Below, piece after piece: positions 11,275 to 22,328 of a stretch of 64,000 bases of DNA. Positions within the stretch are counted from its first letter, which is position 1; the number at the start of each line of letters is the position of its first letter. The stretch is from Bathymodiolus brooksi (Eukaryota; Mollusca; Bivalvia; Mytilida; Modiolidae): contig OY804585.1 of the NCBI GenBank assembly GCA_963680875.1, forward strand, positions 24,219,686 to 24,283,685. The letters run 5' to 3'. The notes beneath the pieces were generated by a model, which saw nothing but the letters and a program-made list of their open reading frames with translations, had not been told where the DNA came from and ran no database searches. A program made the position numbers and the translations under genes.

Positions 11275-12925
11275 TTTAGCTCACCTGGCCTTTAGGCCAT
11301 GTGAGCTATTGTCATCACTTTTCGTCCGTCGTCCGTCCGTCAACATTTCACATTTTAATCTTCTCCTCTGAAACTACTGAGCCAATCTCAACCAAACTTT
11401 GCTGAAATGATTCTTGGATGGCCCCCTTCTAAAATTGTGTCCGGGTGATCCCAACTTCCAACCAAGATGGCCGCCAAGCTCAAAATAGAAAAAAGGGGGG
11501 ATGAAATTTTAATTTTCCATTGCTGCTTTAGTGTAAGTCAAAATGAGCTGAAATTTTAACTGCAGCTACATGGCAAGAAGTAGTTTAGCATATATTCCGG
11601 GTTTTTCTGTGAAATTTTTCTTTCTGCCGAGATATACCGATTATGCAAATTAGGCATATTTTGATAAAAGATCACATTTAAATCTTCTCCTCTGAAACCG
11701 CTGAACCAAATTAAACCAAACCTGGCAGGGATGGTCCCTGGGTGGGTCCCTTTCAAAAATGTGTCCGACAGCCCCGCCCTCCATTCAAGATGACCGCTGT
11801 TACTAAAAATAGAAATTTCTTCAAATGACCAAAACTGCTCTATTTTAAGCCAGAATGTGCCCATATTTGAACTGTGTAAACATAATGATGAGCTTTTTAG
11901 CATATATTACAGGATTTTTTATGAACTTTGAACTTTTGCCGATTTTGACCGATTATGCAAATTAGAAAAAAGGGGGGATGAAATTAAAAAAAAATCTTCT
12001 CCTCGGAAACTACTGAGCCAATATCAACCAAATGTTGCTGAAATGATTCTTGTATGGCCCCCTTCCAAAATTGTGTCCGTTGATCCCGACTTCCAACCAA
12101 GATGGCCACCAAGCTCAAAATAGAAAAAAAGGGGGGATGAAATTGTAATTGTCCATTGCTGCTTTAGTGTAAGTCAAAATGAGCTCAAATTTTAACTGCA
12201 GCTACATGGCAAGAAGTAGTTTAGCATATATTCCGGGTTTCTTTCAGCCGATATATACCGATTATGCAAATTAGGCATATTTTGATAAAAGATCGCATTT
12301 AAATCTTCTCCTCTGAAACCGCTCAACCAAATTAAACCAAACCTGGCAGGGATGGTCCCTGGGTGGTTCCCTTTCAAAATTGTGTCTGACAGCCCCGCCC
12401 TCCATTCAAGATGGCTGCTGTTACTAAAAATAGAAATTTGTTCAATTGTCCATTGCTGCTTTAGTATAAGTCAAAATGAGCTCAAATTTGAACTGCAGCT
12501 ACATGGCAAGGAGTAGTTTAGCATATGTTTGGGGTTTTTTTTTGAAATTTTTCTTTCAGCCGATTTATATCGATTATTCAAATTAGGCATATTTTGATAA
12601 AAGATCACATTTAAATCTTCTCCTCTGAAACCGCTGAACCAAATTTGTGTCTGGTGGTCCCGCCCTCTGACCAAGATGGCTGCACAGCTGTACTTAGTTT
12701 AACATAGGACCCTATGGGAAATTCACATAAAAACCATCTTGTCTGGAACCAGTAGCTCAATTAAAACAAACTTTGATGGAATAGTCATTGGATGGTCCTC
12801 TTCCAAAATGGTGTCCGGCAGTTGCGCTCTCCCGCCAAGATGGCTGCCACAGTGCAGTTGCGTTGTTATTGAAAGCAGCTTTGATCCAGGTGAGCGATTA
12901 CAGGCTCCTGGGAGCCTCTGGTTAT
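11275..12925 (+). mobile_element. AGCTCACC-type dispersed element with internal duplication
   Basis: Opens with a hairpin (AGCTCACCTGGCC ... GGCCATGTGAGCT) followed by GTCCGTCGTCCGTCCGTCAA and repeated modules containing CTTCTCCTCTGAAAC, CCAAGATGGCCGCC and TTTAGCATATATTCCGG (three rounds at about 11.34, 11.98 and 12.43 kb). It closes with CCAGGTGAGCGATTACAGG, a hairpin AGGCTCCTGGGAGCCT and CTGG. Elements of this look are common in bivalves. No intact protein frame. Confidence 0.8.
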
Positions 12926-13360
12926 CAAATAAATCTTTAAGTAAATGGGTAAGGACTCTATAACTAGTTTAGTCTGGTTCCAATATAAATATTATATTAT
13001 TTGTGTGACCAGTGATTTGTCTGTAGGTCATTCAATGAATTCTAATTTCTATGGTGAATTGATGTTCTAAGAAGGCTTGAAAAAATCTATTGATATTCTA
13101 GCCAAGCATTCAGTAAGAACGACAGGGGGGATAATTGGAAAGAAAATTAGATATTAAATATAGAAGAGGGACGAAGGTATTAACAGGAGTATTGAAGATA
13201 AATATTTTGAATCGGCACTATAAGTTGTGGATAAGTATAATACTGTCAGAAAAACAGATTTTTTTAACAAGTCAATGTACACTACAAATATATTAAAAAA
13301 AGGGGGAGGGTAGGGCGACATGTACATGTATGTCGCCAAAACCGTATTACAGTATACACT
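12926..13360. other. Noncoding, nothing recognised
   Basis: AT-rich sequence without recognisable structure. Confidence 0.5.
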
Positions 13361-13563
13361 ATATAGTCCCCCTCTTATAAAGCCACCCCTTCTACTATGA
13401 AAAAGTGGCCTTATTAAAGAGGTGTCCTTATTAGAGAGGTGTCCTCTTGAGGGGGCTATTTAGTAGTATATAAGTATTATTATTATGATACATCTCAAAT
13501 CTGGCCTGATAAGAGAGATGATATTTGATGGGAGTGGCCATATAAGAGAGGGACTACTACTAT
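13361..13563. mobile_element. Inverted-repeat element, TAGTCCC family
   Basis: TATAGTCCCCCTCTTATAA at the left mirrors TATAAGAGAGGGACTACTA at the right. Same ends as the element that carries the 47-bp satellite at 7762-9450. Confidence 0.85.
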
Positions 13564-14455
13564 CAGCATTGAATAGTAAACAAGGTTAGTGACTGGTTTG
13601 GTCCACACTTAACACAAGCCGCCCAAACACTATCATGGTCAATAAACATGAGATTTCACGAACCAGCGAGTCCTTTATTTTATAATTGTTAGGACAAATG
13701 AGGTCAAAAAGAAAAATCTTTGAACATGTTGAAACCAGTGACCAGCTTGATTATTGTAAAGAGATATACCAGGGAAACGAATTAATATAAGTTTTTTTAA
13801 ACTTGTTTTCGAATCCCTTTAATTATTTGTATTGTATCATATTGAAATTTATCATATTGTACTATATTTATTAATTAATAAAATATGTTTAAACTAAACC
13901 AGTGACAAAATTTGAAGTAAGTTGGTTAATCAGGTACATTTTATGTAAACAATGCAGATTTTAAGTTGGCTTCCTGTTATAAAATTTTCACAAGCGAATC
14001 CTTAACACAGCAAGGAAGCTTAAATTATTTTGTGCAGACTATTTTTTCAGTTATTTTACTGATTACAGCTATTTTCCTCTGGAGAGAAATTACCGAAAGT
14101 TGCTGGACACAGTCAGAACAGGTCAAAAATAGACAATTTGAAAGGTCAAAGGGGGTGTAGATGGTTTCAGCTAATTTTTATTGATTTTCAGTTATTTTAT
14201 TTTCTAACCAGAATCACCCCTGATTTAAGGCAGTTTAGAAAAATAAACAATGATGGTCAGGAATTCAATCAATTTCGAGAAATATTGTGCAGATTGCACA
14301 CAACTGACAACAATAATCTAATTGTGAAGACAGTGATAGGACACCTTTTTGCACTCGTTGAATCAATACATACCATTTATAGGTTGATCGTACATCAACA
14401 AAATAATTACAGAAAATAAGTCTATTTGACCATGACGTCAATAAATAACTTTTAT
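13564..14455. other. Noncoding, nothing recognised
   Basis: Two overlapping short open frames (13966-14160, 14138-14419) have no recognisable relatives; judged chance frames. Confidence 0.5.
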
Positions 14456-15040
14456 TAGCTCACCTTACGCAAAGAGTTATGTGAGGGTTGTGTGAGGTTT
14501 TAATATCACTTGGTGTCTGTCGTTGTCTCTCTGTTGTCCTAAACTCTTTCAAAAATCTTCTCCTCTGAAACCACTGTGCCAATTTGAACCAAAGTTGGGC
14601 TGTATCATGATTATCATCTTTGGTATGTCTGCTTTAAAAAAATTATGTCTTTAAAAAATGATCCCACCAATGATGCAACATGGCTGCTGTTGCTATAAAT
14701 AGAACATAGGGAGTAAAACACACATAGAGAGATAATTTGAAGAGTAGTAACATTTTAAAGGAAAGTACGTTTATCACATACAGGTTTTGCTGAAACATTA
14801 CATGCTTTGCTGATTTTTGAAGAAAAAAGCAAATTAAGTTGATTTTGACAAAAAATCTTTTGAAAAACATCTCCTTTGAAACCACTGAGTCAAATTAAAT
14901 TAAATCTTGCTGGGGGGATCCTTGGTTCAGTCCTCTCAAAATTGTATCAAGTAACTCTTCTCTCCATCCAAGATGGTTGCCGTTACTGAAAATGGAAATT
15001 TATTTATTTTACTATTTCTGGTTTATTTGCTGTCAAAAAT
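14456..15040 (+). mobile_element. AGCTCACC-type element, truncated
   Basis: Starts TTAGCTCACCTTACG with GTTATGTGAG, then CTTCTCCTCTGAAACCACTG and two CCAAGATGG/CAACATGGCTGCTG modules. No 3' end found. Confidence 0.7.
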
Positions 15041-15533
15041 CTGCTGCGATAGTGCACTGAACAGCTGAATGTTTATATGTAAATCTTTGTCACTACAGGG
15101 TGACAAATTTCCCTGCTTTTGCAGTGCTCTTGGGTATTTCGAGAAATCAATTTCTGTTAATATAAATTCATGTAATATTTTTTGATTTTGAAAAAAAAAT
15201 GGATTGGCTCTTCCGCTTAATGATTAAATTAAAACCTCTGGCTTTATTTACGACATGTAGGCCAGGAATTTTATGCAAAACTTTAACTAATCAAATTCTA
15301 CGATACACAAAAATGCATTAGAATTTCAAATACTAGTTTTATATGCAGTAACTTGAAACATTTTGTAATAGAGACTAGAGGACAAAGTTTAAATTATATT
15401 GAAGTTGGAGTCCATAATATTTTAATCTTTATTTTAATTAAGGGATGTTGTTTTAAAATTTTTCTTTTCTTTTATCAGATTACATAAATTCTGTTGAGAT
15501 TATTGACATTTATTTTGTTGTTCATAGCTTGAG
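15041..15533. other. Noncoding, nothing recognised
   Basis: AT-rich; the last 12 bases form the left target duplication of the following SINE. Confidence 0.5.
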
Positions 15534-15900
15534 AACCACCTCAGTGGTTTAATGGTTAGCGTGCTCACCTGGAGTACGGTAGATCGTGGGTTGGAGCCCC
15601 AGTCGGGTCAAACCAAAGTCTGTGAAATTGTTTTTTGTTGCTTCTCCGCTAAGCACGCATCATTAAGGAGAAAGAGCAAAGACTGGTTGGCTTGTAATCA
15701 GAATAATGTGTCCGAGTGTAGAGACATGACTACCCACAGACTGTTGTTTCAGTGAGCTAGCACTATATAAATACAAATCAGCGTGTTGATCTAGTACAAA
15801 GCAGACCTCATCATCTCATTGAAAATTAACTTGTTCTCGCCATGATATAGCTGAAAAATTGCTGAATTGGCATTAAAACAACAATGACTCACTGACTCAC
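15534..15900 (+). mobile_element. SINE family 2, full-length copy
   Basis: tRNA-like head: TGGTTTAATGGTTAGCGTG (box A region) and GTGGGTTGGAGCCCC (box B region). Body has AGAGCAAAGACTGGTTGG; the end has GATATAGCTGAAAAATTGCT, GGCATTAAAA and an ACTC-rich tail. Flanked by TCATAGCTTGAG (15522-15533) and TCATAGCTCGAG (15901-15912), a one-mismatch target duplication. Confidence 0.92.
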
Positions 15901-15912
15901 TCATAGCTCGAG

Positions 15913-16439
15913 TTGTTCGTGGCTTATACTACATTGATAATGTTATACGAATAATACTCACAGGTTATATATACTCTTCCTTCTGAATTATTTAAAAAAC
16001 GAAGTTCATGTTTACCGTGATTCATTATCTTCAATGGAAAAAAAATATTTATAAAAATAAAGAATGGACAACACAAACTTGCACAAAAAACTGAATTAGA
16101 ATAATTTCTTCAAATTTCATTATTTTTTTGTGCAGTACTGTGCAAATTAAATCATTATCTTCAACTTGGTGAATGAATCAGCATTTGTTCCTTTTATTGT
16201 ATGCATGTTGCTCTAATTTGATTAAAGAAATGTGCATACAAAGTGCTTTGTAGTCTTACAGAAAGAAGTTTATGCTAAACCTTGATGTTCATCATTACAA
16301 ATTGATTAGGTTGCACCAGCCAGCAGGTGTTTAGTATCAAGTAACAATGATGATGTAATCTTCTTTATATTTCCTTATTAAAAGTTTTAAGTTTCAGCTT
16401 TATCCTTGGAGGCATTGTGAATCTTTGAGAAAACTGTAG
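15913..16439. other. Noncoding, nothing recognised
   Basis: AT-rich unique-looking sequence. Confidence 0.5.
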
Positions 16440-16692
16440 AACCAATTGTTTTGTCTTGAAACAACTTTTAATGTTCTCCATGTACACATGTCTGTATCAT
16501 GGCTGACATATATGGTCTTTATTCTTCATTGTTAGTACATGTACATAGGTTGTATATGCAGTAAGAATTACAATTGTTTGCCTTGAAACAATTTTTACTG
16601 TTTTCCATGTACACATGTCTGTATCTGTATCATGGCTGACATAATATGGTCTTTATTGTTCATTGTTAGTTCATGTATTTGCAGTAAGAACT
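16440..16692. repeat. Direct duplication of about 120 bp
   Basis: Two diverged copies share CCATGTACACATGTCTGTAT, CATGGCTGACATA and GGTCTTTATT; each ends GCAGTAAGAA. Confidence 0.8.
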
Positions 16693-16763
16693 ACTTTACT
16701 GAAATTTAACTTTTTAAGGGTGCTTTTCGCTATGTGATACCAACTAAAAATTACCCGGTAGTA

Positions 16764-16886
16764 CAGTGAAATCTTGAATAAACTAGAACTTGAAATAAAG
16801 TCTTAATTTAACCTGTATAAACTGACATCTGTCTTCAGACCACAAAAGTTGATCCCAATGAGGTTCTGTTTAGATAGGTATCACTG
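16764..16886. mobile_element. TA-flanked inverted-repeat element
   Basis: CAGTGAAATCTTGAATAAAC at the left and GTTTAGATAGGTATCACTG at the right; a relative of 2573-2819 without the internal repeats. Confidence 0.7.
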
Positions 16887-17142
16887 CATAGTGTTTATAG
16901 TTTTTCTATAAAGCTGAAATTTAGGGGGGGGGGGGGGGGGAGGTTGTTATGTGGTGCCAACTTAAAAAAAATATAGCACCATCATGATGCCCTTGTTGTC
17001 TGGGATAAGATAAAGAAACAAAGAGTACAATGAGCCATAATCATATGGTTCAACGGGTTTGGACCATATTATAGGTATGTCTGAAAACCAGAACACATTA
17101 GGTTGGCGTCAGCATTTGAACTCGCGTCAGTGGTACTATGGA

Positions 17143-17400
17143 GGGCACCGTCATGATCATATGGTAGTTGAATTTACAACTACCTATGCAATTAGTGCCT
17201 ATCGCCACTAATGTTGTGAGTTAGAATCCCGCTCATGTCGAGGTGTACTCGATACAACATTATGTGATCAAGTTTGTCAGTGACTTGCGACAGGTCTGTG
17301 GTTTTCTCTAGGTACTCCGGTTTCCTCCACCAATAAAACTGACCATCATGATATAGCTGAAATATTGTTGAAAGTGGCATTAAACACCATAACCCTAGCC
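17143..17400 (+). mobile_element. SINE family 1 copy with 13-bp target duplication
   Basis: From GGCACCGTCATGATCATATG to the CCATAACCCTAGCC tail, flanked by CAGTGGTACTATG at 17128-17140 and 17401-17413. Confidence 0.92.
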
Positions 17401-17413
17401 CAGTGGTACTATG

Positions 17414-17822
17414 ATTGTAGTTAGAACTCAACAACCCTTACCACTTGGGCAACCAGACCTCAATTGTTTGAGTCATGCTTATCATTAAAGACCTCGAAGT
17501 AATTGTAAGATCAAGAACAGCATTAAAATGTTGTTCCTTAGCTTTTGATTTTGACCTTATTTTCCATATAATTACATTACTTCCGTTTTTCATTGAAATG
17601 TTACAATATGATTGGTTATGAAGTGGTCACATGATTATAAAAGAGATGTTTCACATCCCAATGAAACAAAAATCCGAACTTGCACGTGCCTCCATGACGG
17701 TGTCAGATGTAAACAATCAATGGCGTAGTAATTTCCAACAGCAAATAATCTTAACACAAATACACATTACAACGAAAAATTCAACTATATTAAATTTTGG
17801 TGTGATTTAAATATAATTATAA
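17414..17822. other. Noncoding, nothing recognised
   Basis: No structure seen. Confidence 0.5.
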
Positions 17823-17826
17823 GAAT

Positions 17827-17948
17827 TGAATGCATTCTTTTGAAGTTTCATTGAGGTATGAAAGCGTTGACCGAAGTACTGTGCTTCATTGAAAATGTAC
17901 TTCGGTCAACGCTTTCATACCCCAATAAAACTTCAAAAGAATGCATTC
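17827..17948. repeat. Nearly perfect hairpin, 52-bp arms
   Basis: Left arm TGAATGCATTCTTTTGAAG ... GTTGACCGAAGTAC, right arm GTACTTCGGTCAACGC ... GAATGCATTCAA, loop of about 17 bases. Only a few mismatches. A decayed relative is at about 44280-44400. Confidence 0.93.
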
Positions 17949-18261
17949 AAATCTTAAATAAAGGTGAAATACTGATTTAATGGGAACAATACACACATAT
18001 TACAATCTGGATTGACAAAACAACACCAGTGAAAAATGAAATGAACAAAAAAAGAACCAAAATATTCTTGTCATAATCGTACAAAAGAATGGAGGTGAGA
18101 GCATATGCAGTGCAGGTGGTCTGACAGGAGCAGTATTTCCTACACTAGGCCTGATGGATTTTTATTTATGTCATGTTAATTTACAAACTGAATCTGTAAA
18201 GCAGGAAGGATTTGAATTTTTATTTAAATGTGTTAAATATTATTTTAACTTTTGTTTGTAG

Positions 18262-18356
18262 GACTTGTAAAGCTGGGTGTACATTGTGTATCAGGGAAAC
18301 GTGTAGCCATTAAGATTGTCAATCGGGAGAAGTTGAGTGAATCAGTTTTAATGAAG
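18262..18356 (+). CDS. BRSK: BRSK exon 1 of those visible: kinase N-lobe with catalytic lysine
   Basis: Encodes residues 1-32, [18 protein letters not shown] followed by [14 protein letters not shown]. Lys18 in VAIK is the ATP-anchoring lysine. The exon follows a TTTTGTTTGTAG acceptor and begins with the last two bases of a Gly codon, so the preceding exon must end with one G and should carry the glycine-rich loop (GKGQT in vertebrates). The donor is AAG|GCAAGT, a GC-AG type site. Using the GT four bases further on (18361) would add four bases and break the frame with exon 2, whereas the GC site joins MK to VEREIAI exactly as in vertebrate BRSK. The intron is 8076 bases. Confidence 0.95.
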
Positions 18357-18604
18357 GCAAGTATTTATACAGGATTCACGAAATTACATATGGGTATGGG
18401 GTCCTAGTGAATAAAATGTCGGTCCTCATTAATTTTCTATTACAAAATACCAATCTTGTGTCAGTCCTTATAAAAATTTGTCCAAATTTTGGTGGTCATG
18501 TGTGACATGACTGACAAATTTCGTGAACTATAGTATTAGAAGGATTATGAGGATGGTAGGGGGATATATGATTTCAAGGAATTACTTAAAGTGTTGACTT
18601 TTGT

Positions 18605-18870
18605 CATTCAAGTCCATTTTTTTCTGTTTAGGACACAGAATTCCGGAGCACCTCAGTTAATCCCTGTTTTATGTGTAGTGTTTTGTAGATCGTTGTTTGT
18701 CCTTTTTCTTTTGGCCATTGTGTTGTTTGTCTATCTTCGATTTACGGACTCTGATTATCCCTTGGTATCTTCAAACTCTTTTCTCTGTGTACTGTGCAAC
18801 AGTATCAGTTTAAATGAAGTCTATCTTTTACTGAAATTTGTTTATCTAGAAATCCTGGAGTATAAATGTT
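18605..18870 (-). mobile_element. Dispersed repeat, GGCCATTGTGTTGT family
   Basis: CAGAATTCCGGAGCACCTCA, CTTTTTCTTTTGGCCATTGT and TGATTATCCCTTGGTATCTT also occur at 38568 (same strand) and, reversed, at 34524 and 52733-53235. I recall similar sequence as abundant in mussels. The open frame across it is not a gene. Confidence 0.75.
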
Positions 18871-19722
18871 AATTATGATTAATACTCTCATGATCAACTT
18901 TAGTAGTTTCAATGACCATTGATATTGATTGTCCTTGGTTGTCTCTGGCTGTCTGTCCGTGGTTATCTGTCCATCCATCCAAATACTTGAAAAAACTGCC
19001 TGTATTTAACCAAAATCCTTTGTTGAAAGATCACCCATTCAATAACTACTGTAGTACATTCCATATACATTTTACCTGTATTAAGAAACCACCTGTGTTT
19101 AGAGACTATAGTTTGACACTCCTTTGATCAGACTATGAATATAGATTTGACTGTAGTTATAATATAGATTTGACTGTAGTTATGTTAACGACCAGGCAAA
19201 AAGAACATGTAAGCACTCTTCTGTTGTCAATACACTTGTTAACGGCCATATTTGATTTTATGCAAGAAAATATATGAAAAATAATCAATCATAATCATAG
19301 TAATTCCAAAATCCAATTGTATATTATTGTAAATAATGAGATAAAATAACTGAGTTCTACAAAAATGTAAAACATAAATAAAATTATAATTAACTGGCTT
19401 GGTAGTAGTACAGGCAATATATAGAATAAATGATAAGCTACAGTAATAATCAGTTTACATTACCAAGCCTCTCTCCTCTTAATTGAATGATGGGGCTGTG
19501 GATCGAGGAAAATGCAAATGTAAATGCAATTACAATGAAAAATATTTTACAGTAAACAATGTATATTATGAATGTAAATTATTGCATTGGGTCCTCTGCA
19601 TACCCATTTCCCAAGCAAGGGTTAACAAGGAGTATATCTGTCAGCTTGGTATTTTTATCTTCTTCTGGTTTATATCAACTAGTGAAACTGATTTCCATTA
19701 TCTAAGTCTTCAATTTTGTTTA
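18871..19722. other. Intron 1 sequence, one element relic
   Basis: CTGCCTGTATTTAACC and ACCTGTATTAAGAAACCACC near 18990-19110 are fragments of the TA-type inverted-repeat families. Otherwise nothing recognised. Confidence 0.5.
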
Positions 19723-20010
19723 AGCTCACCCACTGGAAGAATAGTGTGGGTTAGGGTCATGTGAGCTATTGCTCTCAGTTGACATCCGTCGTCTTTCGTC
19801 CATCAAAAATAATTCAAGTTAAAACCAAGGGAGATAATTCATTCTGCTCTAACATTTTTTGTAGCAATTGCATTTGCCCAGACACTTCCTGTTCGACAAT
19901 TCAAGCAATTTCATTCAGATTCAAAAAGAAAAATAGAGTTATGTAGATGTTTATTTCAATTGGACTGACTACATGTACTTTCTTCTTAACACAACAGGAT
20001 CCGAAGATAC
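19723..20010 (+). mobile_element. AGCTCACC-type element fragment
   Basis: AAGCTCACCCACTGG ... GGTCATGTGAGCTATTG then CATCCGTCGTCTTTCGTCCA match the 5' part of 11275-12925. Confidence 0.75.
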
Positions 20011-20955
20011 CATTTTTAAAAACTCCCCTAAAATTTACATTTAATTATGTCAAATTTGTCTTCATTTTATGTGAAAGTCTGACAAGAAAGTACATTTTAT
20101 AAAAAAAAAAAAAAATCTCTGAAAAACATCTCAACTATCAGGACTTTAAGTAATTTGATTTAAAAAAGAATTTGATAATCATTATTAATTTTTTTTTTAT
20201 TAAATGTAAAATAATTTGCAAGCACATAGTCCCTTTATTAATGTCAATTAACGATAGAAATGCTTAAAATACAAACAAAATGAATTAAATTGTATGATGC
20301 AAAAATTGAACTATGATGATGTCTTATTTATGACGACCTCTGATCTGACACCAGTCAGTATATGCTCAGAAGCATCATGTGTTGATGATCATTCTTGTTT
20401 GTTAAATTGTCTTGTGTATTCTACATTTTCTTCTGTCAAATGACATTATTTCAACTTTAAATAAGACCAATTATCTTTAAAATACAGACATTGTCAACAA
20501 TAATATATGTTTTTGACAGAACTAGTAAGCACATCTACAATTTGTTAGTCTGGGTTCAACTTGTTGACAAGAACCGGTACATTTCCAACCTCAGCAAACA
20601 TCGACACCAACCACCAATGTGTAATTAGTTAGCTTCAACAGCTTGATCATCGTTGCTAACACACAGCTATTCACGCTTCAATTTACTCTCCACTCAACAC
20701 CCGTAGGTCAACTGTCAGAGAAATCCTCATAGTCATGAGATTGTTTTAGAACACTGATAAGTTACGAAGACTGTCTTTATAGCTTATCAAATTACAGCTT
20801 TTAAATGTATCTAAATCAAGAAAGATATCCCTTACAAATGATGTGAGTCCCCATTTTTTGGTATAACCTTTTCACCACAAATCAGGAGATTAACAATATC
20901 AACTGATTTTAATTGGTAACTATTAATAGTTGTTTCAACGAAACAAGGATTTCTT
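20011..20955. other. Noncoding, nothing recognised
   Basis: AT-rich sequence; parts of 20560-20720 resemble an arm of the TGATCAC palindromes. Confidence 0.4.
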
Positions 20956-21030
20956 TGTAAGTTAACCCACGGTTGATGAGTGGAGAATAATCAGAGTGTG
21001 ATCAGCTGTGGGTTACCCACGATGCAGCTT
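20956..21030. repeat. Relative of the TGATCAC palindrome
   Basis: GGTTGATGAGTGGAGAATAA and AGAGTGTGATCAGCTGTGGG recur at 57515-57565. Confidence 0.6.
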
Positions 21031-21329
21031 GATATACCAGTTTAATTAGCAAATTATGTAACTTTAGGAATTTCTTGAAAGTAAACTGACTTTTAAATAC
21101 ATAATTATAACTTATTAAAATGACTGTAATGTTTCCAAAGACCACAAAAAGAAGGAAAATATATAAAAAAGAAATTTAATATCGCTTTAATTAAAGACCT
21201 TACATTTTATAATTAGATATTTCCAATTAAGATGAGTTTTCTGTTTGTTTTTGAAGAAAAAAGAACTTAAAAGAAACTTTCCCAATACATTTTTATGAAA
21301 ACTACAATTAATTTTTTTCTGAGAAATAA

Positions 21330-21700
21330 AATTGGATTGAACCCAAACTGTACATGAGTAATCATTGGATGTTCTCTTATGAAATTTAACATTGTATCCT
21401 ATGAGGAAAATATTTCAAGCTTATTTCTATTTGAAACCAATGAACCATTTGAAAGCAAACTTGGCAAATGAACTTTGGATGGTCCTTAACGAAATGTGTG
21501 GTTTTATTTTTGTGTCAATCTGAAATCCAAGATGGCTGCCATCAGAGAATGTGGTTGTATTATAGGAGAATATATATGGGGAAATGAAAAAAATTTCGGA
21601 GACACTAGAAATTTGGTTGAACACAAACTGAACATAAATAATCACTGGATGGTCCTTTATCATTTTTTTTGTAGATAGTATAAATGCTACAAGCATGCTG
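21330..21700 (+). mobile_element. AGCTCACC-type element fragment
   Basis: TGAACCCAAACTGTACATGA, TCCAAGATGGCTGCC and a second round ACACAAACTGAACATAAATA match inner modules found at 40690-41010 and 43830-43910. Confidence 0.6.
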
Positions 21701-21954
21701 ATTGGCCAAAAAAAGTTATAACAATATTTATCATATCATTATATATTCATGACATACCGGTAAGGTCACTTGCATAAAAAAAACTCCATAAAGAGGTTTC
21801 CTCAGATCTCCCATGATGCAACATATCAGTAAAAGGGAGCAAGTGAGAGATCTGATTTTAATCATATTCAATTGACAGACATCATGCATACCACAAGACA
21901 TTGTTTAACTATTGGAAGATAAATAAACAGATTCTTTTCTTGGAATATACACAC

Positions 21955-22080
21955 AATCAAACCTGTATTAAGAGGATACTTTTGGGACAAAGACAAAGTG
22001 ACCTTATAAGATAGGTGACCTCTTAAAAGAGGTTCAATTCATATGAAGTTTTCTATGACTGGACAGGAAATAGGTTTGAT
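21955..22080. mobile_element. TA-type inverted-repeat element relic
   Basis: AATCAAACCTGTATTAAGAG, TTTTGGGACAAAGACAAAGT and CTCTTAAAAGAGGTTCAATT match, on the other strand, sequence near 10600-10680. Confidence 0.6.
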
Positions 22081-22328
22081 TAAGCATCTCATGGAGGTGA
22101 ATCACAAGGTTAAATTAGAAGTAGGTAATTATAGAATCTTCAAGTCTCTCAGTTTTAACCTTATATCAACTGAGAAATATGAATTGTAGTATACTGTAAT
22201 TAACAGATGCCAGAAAGCCTTCAATAATACTGAAGGGACAATCAAAAATGGACAATCCAGAGAAACTGGCAACATAGGGTAGACTGTACACAAGACGAAG
22301 ACAAACAAAATTAAAACAAAACACAATA

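Noticed and set aside
13966..14419. Small genes upstream of the kinase
   Set aside because: Short overlapping frames without start context, splice partners or recognisable domains.
15541..15612. Possible tRNA gene
   Set aside because: The head of SINE family 2 resembles a tRNA but does not fold into a proper acceptor stem, and it is part of a repeated 367-bp element with a target duplication.
18357..18366. GT donor at 18361 for exon 1
   Set aside because: It adds four bases and breaks the frame into exon 2; the GC donor fits exactly.
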